Shown here: piece by piece, positions 26,427 through 35,586 of the stretch | Layout: each line of letters starts with the position of its first letter | How positions within the stretch are numbered: the first letter of the stretch is position 1 | From: an uncultured Solobacterium sp. | GTDB lineage: Bacteria > Bacillota_I > Bacilli_A > Erysipelotrichales > Erysipelotrichaceae | Assembly (NCBI GenBank): GCA_946415785.1 | Contig: CAMKTV010000002.1 | Span: forward strand, 16,093-80,092 | DNA: 64,000 nucleotides | Direction of reading: 5' to 3' | Notes under the pieces: generated by a model | The model's input: the letters and a program-made list of their open reading frames with translations, nothing else | Database searches by the model: none | Told to the model about the DNA's origin: nothing | Position numbers and translations under genes: made by a program

Positions 26427-27218
26427 TTATTTAAATAAAATATTATTTACAATACCTTCTAGATATTCTTGTCTGCCACTTCCTGGAAGTTCAGCTTCTT
26501 TTAATTGCGCAGCATAATTTGCAAGTTCTTCTAGGCTTGTCTTATTGTCTCTGATTCTTTCCCCAAGCTCACTATTCCATGAAGAATATTTTTCTTTAAC
26601 AAATTTATCTATTCTTCCATCTTCAATTAGTTCTGCCGCTTTAATCAAACCTAACGCAAAAGTATCCATCCCTAAAATATAAGCATGGAACATGTCTTCA
26701 TAAGTATAAGACGGTCTTCTATTTTTAGAATCAAAATTGAAGCCTCCTGTCAAGCCACCATTTTTTAATACTTCATACATACATAAAGTTGCTTCATATA
26801 CATTAAATGGAAATTCATCTGTATCCCATCCTAACAACATGTCTCCTTGGTTAGCATCGATTGATCCTAGCATTCCATTAATTGCGCTAATACGCAAATC
26901 GTGTTGGAAAGTATGTCCTGCTAAAGTTGCATGATTAGCTTCAATGTTTAATTTGAAATCTTTATCTAATCCATATTGTCTTAAGAAAGCAATAGAAGTT
27001 GCGGCATCAAAATCATACTGATGTTTCATTGGCTCTTTTGGTTTTGGCTCAATATAGAAGTCTCCTTTAAATCCAATACTTCTACCATAGTCAACTGCCA
27101 TGTGCATTAATTTTGCGATATTCTCTTGCTCAAATTTAACATCAGTATTTAATAGAGTTTCGTATCCTTCTCTTCCACCCCAAAATACATAGCCTCTTCC
27201 ACCTAGTTTAACCGTCAT
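26427..27218 (-). pseudogene. xylA: Xylose isomerase, 5'-truncated
   Basis: The 263-residue frame is the C-terminal 60% of a xylose isomerase: [75 protein letters not shown] and the [13 protein letters not shown] end. About 170 N-terminal residues are missing, including the catalytic His/Asp region, and the DNA upstream runs directly into the end of an unrelated lipoprotein gene. A working enzyme is not expected. The preserved codons suggest a recent deletion. No xylulokinase is nearby. Confidence 0.85.
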
Positions 27219-27246
27219 TTTGAGGACCTTTGATTTGTTTTTTAAT

Positions 27247-27834
27247 TTATTTCACAGTTCTTAACATTACTATATCAGAATGTTCATTTATTTCATCAAT
27301 GTCCATTCTTCCAAACAGATACTGTGTTCCATCTTTTAAAATTATTGAATCAATAGTTATCACCATTCCATATAATTTAAATTTAGGATTTTCACCTTCT
27401 TCGATTAATTCAAATAAATCATATGTATGGTTAGATTCACCTCGATGGTCACTTTCTTCTCTAAAACGTGAATCGATATTCATTAAAACTCTACTTCCAT
27501 CTTTAAAGATAGTAACTAAACAAAGCTCTCTATCTGCATCACCATCTGTTTGCCTGCTTATAAGAGCTTCCCACATTCCGTAAGCATCATTAAATGTTAA
27601 TGCATCACCATCAGTAATATTTAAATCTCTGTCATCAAAGTCTTCAAATTGTAGATTGAAATCAGCTTCTGTGTAGTCTCCTGCATCTGGCTCAACTTGC
27701 GGTTGTGGATCAGGACCATGTTCGTTTTGTGACTCTGGATTATTCTCTGGCTCAGCTTCATTCCCTTTCCCTCCACAAGCACAAAGACAAAGAGATATAA
27801 GAATTATAAGTATGATCGATAATGTTTTTTTCAT
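27247..27834 (-). CDS. Lipoprotein of unknown function
   Basis: A 195-residue lipoprotein: signal peptide [20 protein letters not shown] with lipidation at Cys20, then an acidic Pro/Glu/Asn linker (residues 22-55), then a compact beta-rich domain ([59 protein letters not shown]). I do not recognise the domain. It starts after AAAGGAG. It precedes the truncated xylA fragment, with which it has no evident link. Confidence 0.8.
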   Translation of the reverse strand: MKKTLSIILIILISLCLCACGGKGNEAEPENNPESQNEHGPDPQPQVEPDAGDYTEADFNLQFEDFDDRDLNITDGDALTFNDAYGMWEALISRQTDGDADRELCLVTIFKDGSRVLMNIDSRFREESDHRGESNHTYDLFELIEEGENPKFKLYGMVITIDSIILKDGTQYLFGRMDIDEINEHSDIVMLRTVK

Positions 27835-27964
27835 AATTGCTCCTTTTGTGGTTACAAATTAATTATATATGTTGTTTTTTGAAAAGAAAAAAGATTCACA
27901 ATAATTAGAGAGTCTTTCATCTTCAATATACTTTTTTAACAAGTATCAAATTTGCTTCTAGTGA

Positions 27965-28080
27965 CTATCTTCGCTTAATAAACTTAAGTCCAAATAATAA
28001 GGCTAACATAAGCAATAGATAAAAGAAATAGATATCTCCCATCTTCTGTGGTAGGGGAGTCTCTTTGTCATATATTGGGG
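27965..28080 (-). pseudogene. Remnant of an LPxTG-like surface protein (C-terminal sorting signal only)
   Basis: On the minus strand the frame ends SPIYDKETPLPQKMGD-IYFFYLLLMLALLFGLKF-IKRR-stop (stop at 27967-27965). This has the order of a cell-wall sorting signal: an LPxxx-like pentapeptide (LPQKM in place of LPQTG), a hydrophobic stretch and a basic tail. No start codon or protein body precedes it; a terminator lies just upstream. It is most simply the tail of a deleted sortase substrate. The rest of 27835-28179 holds nothing else I can name. Confidence 0.5.
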
Positions 28081-28084
28081 AATG

Positions 28085-28128
28085 AAAAAGCACACCAGAT
28101 ACTGATTAAATAGTATCTGGTGTTTTTA
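28085..28128. terminator. Strong bidirectional terminator ending the tubulin/vWA gene set
   Basis: ACACCAGATACT-gattaaat-AGTATCTGGTGT (28092-28123) is a perfect 12-bp stem with TTTTTA on the plus side and CTTTTTC on the minus side. On the minus strand it follows the last lipoprotein gene of the operon. Confidence 0.88.
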
Positions 28129-28179
28129 TAAATGTATAGAATGATAATGGTGTAATGTTTGATTATTAAAAAATGTCAT

Positions 28180-28749
28180 CTAGTAATCATAGTCATCATA
28201 TAATTGGTCCATGAGACCTCTTCCATCAATTTTCCATTCTTTATCTTTTTTAATCAATCTTATACCTATATCGTATTCTTTGTCTGGAACATTTTTTCTC
28301 TCTTCTTTAATGAATTTTTGAACTTCATTTTTAATCTTTTTTTCACTTGCTCCATTCAATAGCAAGCCAAGCATGTTTGGTAACAGTTCAACAGAAATGT
28401 CTGTCATTATTGTTTCCCAATCTTCGCAGGTTATTCTCACATAAGCAATCGCTTCATCGCCATCTTGTTCAATTTCTTTAACTTTATATTCAAAGCCAAA
28501 GAAATCATCATCAAGATATGATGATATTTCTTTAAACGCTTTTGAATTAATGATGTTGTTAGCATAGTTAGCTAACATTCTTGCTTCATCGCTGTCACCT
28601 AAATAAATCTTTTGTATTGTCTTAGTGTCACCATTCTTGAGTGCTTTCATAAATGATTCAGCAGTTCCCTTAGGTGTTGATGTAGATGAACATGCACACA
28701 AGTTAAATAATAACAATAAAGATAATAACGCTATTAATACTTTTTTCAT
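28180..28749 (-). CDS. Lipoprotein with NTF2/DUF4878-like domain
   Basis: A 189-residue lipoprotein: signal peptide MKKVLIALLSLLLLFNLCAC, lipidation at Cys20, then TPKGTAESFMKALKNGDTKTIQKI, a pattern common in DUF4878/NTF2-like extracellular domains, and a closing IRLIKKDKEWKIDG strand. Function unknown. It lies 60 bases after the metallopeptidase gene on the same strand, right before a strong terminator, so it is probably the last gene of the tubulin/vWA set, or a separately read neighbour. Confidence 0.75.
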   Translation of the reverse strand: MKKVLIALLSLLLLFNLCACSSTSTPKGTAESFMKALKNGDTKTIQKIYLGDSDEARMLANYANNIINSKAFKEISSYLDDDFFGFEYKVKEIEQDGDEAIAYVRITCEDWETIMTDISVELLPNMLGLLLNGASEKKIKNEVQKFIKEERKNVPDKEYDIGIRLIKKDKEWKIDGRGLMDQLYDDYDY

Positions 28750-28809
28750 TTTGTTTCCTCCATTTAGAAATAAAACTAAGTAAAATCTTTAGTGATAATA
28801 AACTAGTTT

Positions 28810-29880
28810 TTATAACGGATATTTATCAGTTGTAAATGGTGTTTCATCACAAATCATTGCTTCACGTGATAATGGATATCTTTCTTCATATAAACGGAAG
28901 CCAATTCCATATTCATCTTCTCTGTTTCTGGTAATAAATTCTTCACGCTTTGCAGCATCAATTTCACCAATTAAATAAAGATATTGTATTTCTACCCATT
29001 TAGCCATTCCTTCGTAGATGATTAAACGTTTATTTTTAGCACATTTTTTAAGCTTTTTGTTTCTATCCCAATGTGTATATTGCCATATATGTGTTAATTC
29101 ATGGGCAAAGGTTGCGATTAAAGTTAATCTAGGAGCTCCGTTTTCTAAAACAACACTATATTTCTTATGCTTATATATTGCTACGCCTAATACCAATATA
29201 CTCTGATTGTCTATTGAGCCAATGGCACCAGCTTTTTTCTTAAGCTTACGATGCTCTATTACTTCTATAGAAACAGGAACATTTATTGTTGCCCCAAAGA
29301 ACATTTCTAGATTTAAAATAATTCTTTTATAAATATCTTCTACTTCTGTTCTCGTTTTAACTACCGTATTGCTACATGTGTTGCATCTATAGCGACCATC
29401 AGGTAAACGATCATATTCAACGCCCGTTATCTCTGAGCCACAATATGAACAGAACATTTGATTGTCTTTTTTATCTTGGATACTCTTAAAATAATCTGCG
29501 CTGTTCTTTTGTTCACGTGCCTTTTTTAATTCTCCACCATCAAAGCCATTACTTTGTAAAAAGTTTTTTGTGCCACTTAAATCTAATGGCGTGACTCTTT
29601 CTGAATCATGATATTTTAAATAATATCTTTCATTGTAAGGTGGAATAAATCTTTTACCAATTACAGGATAACTATCTAACGAACCTTCTTGATCTTCTTT
29701 AGGTGATTCATCGTTTTCTTCGTTATTCTCTTCTTGGTTTTCACTAGATGGCTCATCGTTTTGAGGATTGTTTTCTTCTTCTTTTTCTTCTTCTATTTGC
29801 TCATCTAATGTTGGAGTATCTGAATCTTCTTCTATTCCAGTGACTTTTTCTTCTTCAACTAGATTTTCTATTTCACTCAT
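28810..29880 (-). CDS. SprT-like zinc metallopeptidase with zinc ribbon and acidic N-terminus
   Basis: About 356 residues from the ATG at 29880 (overlaps the upstream stop by 8 bases, with GGAGG just before). Order: a very acidic, Glu/Asn-rich low-complexity region (to about 70); a zinc ribbon FCSYCG...YRCNTCSN (Cys144, 147, 166, 169); then a zincin domain with AHELTHIWQ (His260, Glu261, His264) and a likely third ligand in YEGMAKW (about Glu290). The active site looks complete. No signal peptide or membrane segment, so it is cytoplasmic. Substrate unknown; overlap with the membrane-protein gene argues that they function together. Confidence 0.82.
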   Translation of the reverse strand: MSEIENLVEEEKVTGIEEDSDTPTLDEQIEEEKEEENNPQNDEPSSENQEENNEENDESPKEDQEGSLDSYPVIGKRFIPPYNERYYLKYHDSERVTPLDLSGTKNFLQSNGFDGGELKKAREQKNSADYFKSIQDKKDNQMFCSYCGSEITGVEYDRLPDGRYRCNTCSNTVVKTRTEVEDIYKRIILNLEMFFGATINVPVSIEVIEHRKLKKKAGAIGSIDNQSILVLGVAIYKHKKYSVVLENGAPRLTLIATFAHELTHIWQYTHWDRNKKLKKCAKNKRLIIYEGMAKWVEIQYLYLIGEIDAAKREEFITRNREDEYGIGFRLYEERYPLSREAMICDETPFTTDKYPL

Positions 29881-32800
29881 CTTCCTCCACCTTTCCTTCT
29901 TCATCTAAAGAATCATCCTCAATAGGTGTTGATTCATTTTCCTCTTCACTATCTTCAACTTCAGAATCTTCTTCGCTCATTTGATCATCTGCTTCTTCTT
30001 CGTCTTCTTCAGCTTCAGATTCTGTTTCTTCTTCGCTCACTACTTCTTCGCTGTTTTCATCATCATTTTTCTCTTCAACGATATTGTCGTCATTTTCTTC
30101 AGTTGTAGCAGTTTCCTCGTTTGGAACATCTGAATCAGTTTTGTCTTTATCTTCGTCTTTTTTCTTCTTCTTGAAAAGATTCTTGATAAATTCAATTATT
30201 CGCTTAAAGAAAGGCTGCTTTCCGCTTTCTTCAAGTTTCTTTCTTCTTTCCTCTTGTTTTGCTTTTCTCTCAGCTTTTCTTTTTTCTTTTGGAGTTAAGC
30301 CTTCTTCGCCAGCTTCTTGTCCTTCTTTATTTTTCTTCTTAAATAATTTCTTGAACCAGCCACCAATACGTTTAAAGAAAGGCTCTTTTTTATTATCTTC
30401 GTATACATTGAATTCTTGTGTTTCTTTCTTTTCAATCTTGACTTCTTTTACTTTTAAGCTTTCTTCGATCATTTCATCATTCCAAGATAAATAATCAGAA
30501 ATCATTTGCAGTATACGAGAAATATTTCTTTCAACAGCACCCAATAATCCTAGATCTAATTGGCTATCTTCAACGATGTAAATGTATTTGCCTTCTTGTT
30601 CTTCGTCGAAATCAAGACTATATGTTAATGGTGCAGTAAAACTTCCGTTAGTTAATGCACAAATAAATGGTTGGTTTTCTGCAAACAATGATACAAACAA
30701 TTCGTTAAGTAAGTTAGTTAAAGTTACTCTTACATCATCATTGAATTCATCACCAAATTTAGAGAAATCCAATTTAAGAATTTGCTTGTGATGATAATTA
30801 CGTGAAGGAACATTGTTTAAACTGATTAAATCAGAAGCATCAAAATCATTGTATGCTTTTTGTTTCCAATAGCCTTTTGTATCAACACTGAAATCCGCAA
30901 ATTGATAATAGACATCAATATCATTGATTGTCTTCAAATCGCCCATTGTTTTAGAGTCTTCTACACTATGAATTGTATAATTACGCAATTGACGATAAGT
31001 TAATCGGCCATTAATGTGGTCAGATGCTCTACGAACTAATATTCTGTTATCAGCTGTAGTTGTTACCATTTCGTAATATTTACCATTAAGTGTAAAGAAT
31101 TGTCCTGGTAAATATTTCTGATATACATGACCTTTTAATTCACTTCCAATAAAGTTATCAACGTCTTCTTCTTCAGAAATGTATTTTGCATTCTGTAAAT
31201 CATCTAAGATAACACTATAAAACTTTTCATCTTCAATAGTATAAATATTCTCATATTCACCACTATCAGGTCGATATTCTCTCTTTAATAGAATTGTTTC
31301 ATCTTTTTCAAAGACTAACTCTTCACCACTAGGCTTAGTATATATTAAGTCTGGAACACCTGATGACTTAGTAATGTCTTCTTTTCCAAAAATAATACAT
31401 ATTTCTTTCCATAGTTCAAGTAAAGGATTTTCTGTATCCATTCCTTGAAGTTCGAGTTGTCTTAATAAAACTTTTTCTTCAATATCTTCTACACATAACA
31501 ACAAGCACAAAGATAATATTGCATTGCGTCTTGTACGTACATAGTCAGCAGCAATATATGGAATCGCTTTTGGATCCACTCTAAATATCTCTGGATTGCT
31601 AGTCATATATTCACGCATCATGTATTCATTTGATATGACATTAACAAAGCCTTGTTGTTCTGTTATTGTTGCGAAATTACGTCTTGTTTCAAATAGATTT
31701 TTTCTGTCATCTTCAACTGTTAAAAATGCTAAATTGCTAACTCTTTGATTACAGATATTAAATGATGTTTTAAAGTACTCATCAAAAGTTTCCTGATTCT
31801 TAGGAAGTTTTGCATAACTTAATAATTCATAATAATACTGTTTAGCTATCCAGTGTGCATCAATAACAGGGAAAGTTTCGCATCCATACCAAATGGCGTT
31901 TTTAATCTGATTTTTTAATGCCACCATTGATAATTCTGTTCCTAGTCCTAAGAATCTAGAGATACCAGGTACAATACGGTGTTGAAGATAATCATCATCA
32001 GCAGTCCAGCACATATATGAACTAATGCCATGAGGATGTTCAGTAGCTGAAACTTCTGTTATGTTTGTCATTAAAATATGCGATAAAGAGTCAACCAGTC
32101 CATCACAGTTACGGTCTATAGAACAATATGTAACCTGTCTTTCTTTTCCACAACACTTCATAAGCATGTGTAAACCAACCTGAGCGGTTGTCACAAGCTT
32201 TGAAGGTTCTATTATCATAACAAAAGATACTTTTTGTAAGAAGTCTTTAAATACTCTATGTATTTTCAAATCATGAACACCAGATCTTGTAATGATACCG
32301 ATATCTGGCAATTCTTCTTCTTCATTTCTATCTTTTGATAAAACTTCAATTTTCCAGATATTAGGAATATGTGCTAATTCACCCATTCCTTCATCTAACC
32401 AGTTCTTCAGATCATTTTCTGAGCCGTGCTGTCCTAAAACAACAAGAATTTTTCCACTATTCAGCAATTCATGATTCATTGAATAGAAAACATATGGATT
32501 CAATTTGTCATAAAAAGGTGTATTAAATAATAAGCTCTTTCCATTTGCCAAATCATAACCTGAACGAACATAATCAACATTTGGTTTTAGGCCGCCATCC
32601 ATTAGTTTTCTTATAAACATTGAATAATTGTTCGCAAGATTGCCACCTTCTTTTTCAATGTTCATTAATATATCTTCGACTGAATTAATTGCACTTCCTG
32701 ACTCATTAACAGTAATGCCACCTGTTGAAAGTTTATCTCCAAATAAATCCATTAATGGCTTTCTAAGTTTTGCATAAAAAGCGAAATGTCTAGATTTATC

Positions 32801-33472
32801 TTTTTGAACTATCAGGTCTGCTTTTTCATCTTTTTGTAATCCATCAATAAAGAATGCAAATTCACCAACTATTATGATTGAGAAAAATGGATAATAAGGT
32901 TCACTTACTAAATTCTCCATGCATAAGTAAAATGTAACAAGCATTCCAACTACGGATATACCACAAATACCATAATAAGCAGTTTTTAAATATGACCGAG
33001 CTTGGCCAAAATGATCTTTGATATACCACGCTTCATCATTTTCGTCATAATAGTAGAATATTTCAACAAGAGAACCAATAAATGAGTTCTCGTTAATAGT
33101 GATTTTTTTCATTATTGCCGTTAAAATCTTTTTCAATGTTACATATACTGTAAGTGCGGCAGTATTAAAAAGAACTACTTCTAGAAATATTCCCCAACTT
33201 GTATATAAGTTTCTTATACCATTTCCGATAAAACTCAAGAAACTTACCATTTCAAAAATCTTAGCTAATCCTAAGAATAGATTAAGCAAAAGATCTGATA
33301 ATTTATTCAACAAGAAAAACATTATGATGCTATAAATAATTGCAACTAGTGGCATTGCGAATTGATTGCATCTTTTTTCTTTTGGTGTATTAGCACTGTT
33401 ATTGCTTTTAAACGCAAGAAGCATAAAAGGAAGAAAAGACAACGCTATAGATAATAGTTTAATTATTTTCAT
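29873..33472 (-). CDS. Large multipass membrane protein with charged C-terminal tail (tubulin/vWA system)
   Basis: About 1199 residues from the ATG at 33472 (after AAGGAAG; a TTG seven codons upstream is less likely). The first 220 residues have five or so membrane segments. A large soluble part follows; GKSLLFNTPFYDKLNPYVFY, then GKILVVLGQHGSE and VSFVMIIEPSKLV, hints at a helicase/ATPase-like alpha-beta core, but no convincing Walker A is present. The last 160 residues are highly charged and hold two copies of a basic amphipathic motif, PFFKRI-x(4-6)-K-x-LFKKK, followed by a long Glu/Asp-rich tail. It overlaps the genes on both sides, so it is translationally coupled. Not assigned to a known family. 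Confidence 0.8.
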   Translation of the reverse strand: MKIIKLLSIALSFLPFMLLAFKSNNSANTPKEKRCNQFAMPLVAIIYSIIMFFLLNKLSDLLLNLFLGLAKIFEMVSFLSFIGNGIRNLYTSWGIFLEVVLFNTAALTVYVTLKKILTAIMKKITINENSFIGSLVEIFYYYDENDEAWYIKDHFGQARSYLKTAYYGICGISVVGMLVTFYLCMENLVSEPYYPFFSIIIVGEFAFFIDGLQKDEKADLIVQKDKSRHFAFYAKLRKPLMDLFGDKLSTGGITVNESGSAINSVEDILMNIEKEGGNLANNYSMFIRKLMDGGLKPNVDYVRSGYDLANGKSLLFNTPFYDKLNPYVFYSMNHELLNSGKILVVLGQHGSENDLKNWLDEGMGELAHIPNIWKIEVLSKDRNEEEELPDIGIITRSGVHDLKIHRVFKDFLQKVSFVMIIEPSKLVTTAQVGLHMLMKCCGKERQVTYCSIDRNCDGLVDSLSHILMTNITEVSATEHPHGISSYMCWTADDDYLQHRIVPGISRFLGLGTELSMVALKNQIKNAIWYGCETFPVIDAHWIAKQYYYELLSYAKLPKNQETFDEYFKTSFNICNQRVSNLAFLTVEDDRKNLFETRRNFATITEQQGFVNVISNEYMMREYMTSNPEIFRVDPKAIPYIAADYVRTRRNAILSLCLLLCVEDIEEKVLLRQLELQGMDTENPLLELWKEICIIFGKEDITKSSGVPDLIYTKPSGEELVFEKDETILLKREYRPDSGEYENIYTIEDEKFYSVILDDLQNAKYISEEEDVDNFIGSELKGHVYQKYLPGQFFTLNGKYYEMVTTTADNRILVRRASDHINGRLTYRQLRNYTIHSVEDSKTMGDLKTINDIDVYYQFADFSVDTKGYWKQKAYNDFDASDLISLNNVPSRNYHHKQILKLDFSKFGDEFNDDVRVTLTNLLNELFVSLFAENQPFICALTNGSFTAPLTYSLDFDEEQEGKYIYIVEDSQLDLGLLGAVERNISRILQMISDYLSWNDEMIEESLKVKEVKIEKKETQEFNVYEDNKKEPFFKRIGGWFKKLFKKKNKEGQEAGEEGLTPKEKRKAERKAKQEERRKKLEESGKQPFFKRIIEFIKNLFKKKKKDEDKDKTDSDVPNEETATTEENDDNIVEEKNDDENSEEVVSEEETESEAEEDEEEADDQMSEEDSEVEDSEEENESTPIEDDSLDEEGKVEEDE

Positions 33473-35561
33473 ATATTTCTTCCTTTCTTGCAATTATACT
33501 CAAAATAATATTTGTAGGTACATCTACAAAATTACCCCTGTCGACAAATTCAATTCTTAAACTGTCAAAGTTTCTGATTGGAGCAGGGTAAGTATATTCA
33601 TGTATCTGAGTGAAGTCATAATTAAATGGCTCAATTAGGTTTTCATCGCAATCAGTAATATCACCAATATAATCTTTATATGATTCTTTAAGTTTCGCTC
33701 TTACTTTACGTATTTCTTCTTGATGTTTTTTTAGAACATTTATGCTTTGTGTATATTCGTCAACAACTTTTTCTGTGTTTTGTAAAACATTATTGCTTCT
33801 TCTAACACTGCATGAAGCACTTAAATATTCTGAGCATTGTCTTAAGAATGATTTAATATTTGAAAGAACATCATTTACGGTATTGTTGTAATCTTTTATT
33901 AAGCTGATTAGTGAAGATCTCATTAATAATAAAGATATCAAAAGAATAACAAGTAAAAGCCCTAAAGATACTAATGTAATTATTAAGGCAATTGATGTTG
34001 TATCATAACCGGCATTTGAAGAAATGATGAAAGGTAAAAAGCCAATCAAGTACAATGCAAAAACAATGATTGTCAGAATAATGCCACTCTTTTTAGTCAT
34101 ACGTGTATTGATTTTCTTCTTGATATTTTCAGAAGAATTCTCAATCTTTTTTTGATATGAAGAAAGAGCGACATAGTTATCAGGAATTGATTCAATCATC
34201 TTATTTTCTTCTTTTTCCGCAAATTCCCTGATGTCATCAATTTGGAATTGAGTTAAACGACTTATATCAGAACTAATTCCTTGGCTTGCAATATTAGCTT
34301 GTACAATACTTTTCTTTATTGAACGTAACTGTTGTTTACTGATATAAGCTAATTCTTCTTTGGAAGCATTATAATCTTTTTTCCACTTGCTATGTTCATT
34401 TTCTGGGCTGTCATAGAACAAACCATAGTCTTTTTCAACATATGTGTTTTCTTCTTTACAAGAATTATCTAAAACGACAGGGATGTCGCTTGGCGTACAA
34501 AAATGTAATGAGGCATCTTTATCACTCAAGCTGCCAGGAATCTCACTTCTGGTTTTTTCAATTTCGCTATTTATTGATTCATAAGTGTTAGCTAATTTTT
34601 TATCATATGTTGTAATCAGTTTATATAATGGTCCATCATCAGTTTCAACATCAATTCTATATAAATGTCTAGATTGAATAGAACTGCTTGAAATAGGATT
34701 CGTTGCCACAATCAAACATATGGTTAAAAAGAAAATATAATTTGAACGAAAATCCTTATGTGAATATGGAAGTGCATCATACACTAAGAAACGCATTTTA
34801 TCAAAATACATATTGCGATCTACAAATTGTGAATACTGTTTACCTAAATCAGTATTCCAATAATCCTCTGGATTAAAGAAATCTTTTTCAACAACACGAG
34901 GAGTAATACACAACACATGTATTGGATAATTAATATTCAAATATTTTTCATCAATAAAAGCGCTGCGTAACTGCTCCTTCAAACGCATTTCTTGCGTATA
35001 ATATGTTTTCCTTAATTTCTGTATTTCATCATCAAGGCTTTTTCCATTGTTTTCTTTATATATTTCTTCTAAAACTAAATCAGTTTCATCTACTTTTCCT
35101 TTATAATCATTTTTTATAAATTCAGTAGGTTTAAAACAAAGCCATGTAGATAGTTTTGTTAGTGGAAGTGCAATTGCATTTTTATAAACATTTTCTTTTT
35201 CTTTTGCTAAATTCTCGTAATATTCTTTCCACAACGAAAGAAGCTTCTCTTTAGTTTCGCTTTCTTCAATATTGTAGTCTGGTTCAACTAGTTCATCTAA
35301 AGACTCGTGATTGACCACATCAAAAGGATTTCGAAGCCTTGCAATTTCTTCGCTTAAATTATTAATGATGATTGCTCGCCATTCTTTTTTCTTGCCTACA
35401 ATATCTTGTAGTTCAGGGACAGCCTCTTTTAAAGTCTGTCCCTTAGTGTTCCAATAGCAAAACGCAAGGTCCTTATTATTAAGAAACGGCTCAAAAAACA
35501 ATTTATCATCAGTTCGGATTGCATCAATATATGATTTTTCCGCTATTAAAACTGTGAACAA
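33459..35561 (-). CDS. Coiled-coil protein with two central membrane segments (tubulin/vWA system)
   Basis: A 700-residue protein, probably starting at TTG (35561) after GGAGGTGGG. The N-terminal 480 residues look soluble and charged with coiled-coil stretches; two hydrophobic segments lie at about 497-515 (IILTIIVFALYLIGFLPFII) and 525-550; the last 150 residues are again helical and charged, ending with a short beta-rich part. Both ends would face the same side, most likely the cytoplasm. No known family recognised. It follows the tubulin-like gene by 25 bases and overlaps the next gene by 14, so it is surely a partner in the same system. Confidence 0.78.
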   Translation of the reverse strand: MFTVLIAEKSYIDAIRTDDKLFFEPFLNNKDLAFCYWNTKGQTLKEAVPELQDIVGKKKEWRAIIINNLSEEIARLRNPFDVVNHESLDELVEPDYNIEESETKEKLLSLWKEYYENLAKEKENVYKNAIALPLTKLSTWLCFKPTEFIKNDYKGKVDETDLVLEEIYKENNGKSLDDEIQKLRKTYYTQEMRLKEQLRSAFIDEKYLNINYPIHVLCITPRVVEKDFFNPEDYWNTDLGKQYSQFVDRNMYFDKMRFLVYDALPYSHKDFRSNYIFFLTICLIVATNPISSSSIQSRHLYRIDVETDDGPLYKLITTYDKKLANTYESINSEIEKTRSEIPGSLSDKDASLHFCTPSDIPVVLDNSCKEENTYVEKDYGLFYDSPENEHSKWKKDYNASKEELAYISKQQLRSIKKSIVQANIASQGISSDISRLTQFQIDDIREFAEKEENKMIESIPDNYVALSSYQKKIENSSENIKKKINTRMTKKSGIILTIIVFALYLIGFLPFIISSNAGYDTTSIALIITLVSLGLLLVILLISLLLMRSSLISLIKDYNNTVNDVLSNIKSFLRQCSEYLSASCSVRRSNNVLQNTEKVVDEYTQSINVLKKHQEEIRKVRAKLKESYKDYIGDITDCDENLIEPFNYDFTQIHEYTYPAPIRNFDSLRIEFVDRGNFVDVPTNIILSIIARKEEIYENN

Positions 35562-35586
35562 TTTCGCCCACCTCCGTTTTTAGTTA

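Noticed and set aside
29926-30494. Plus-strand Ser/Leu/Phe-rich open frames opposite the acidic tail
   Set aside because: Complement of GAA/GAT/AAG-rich codons of the acidic and basic tail; low complexity only.
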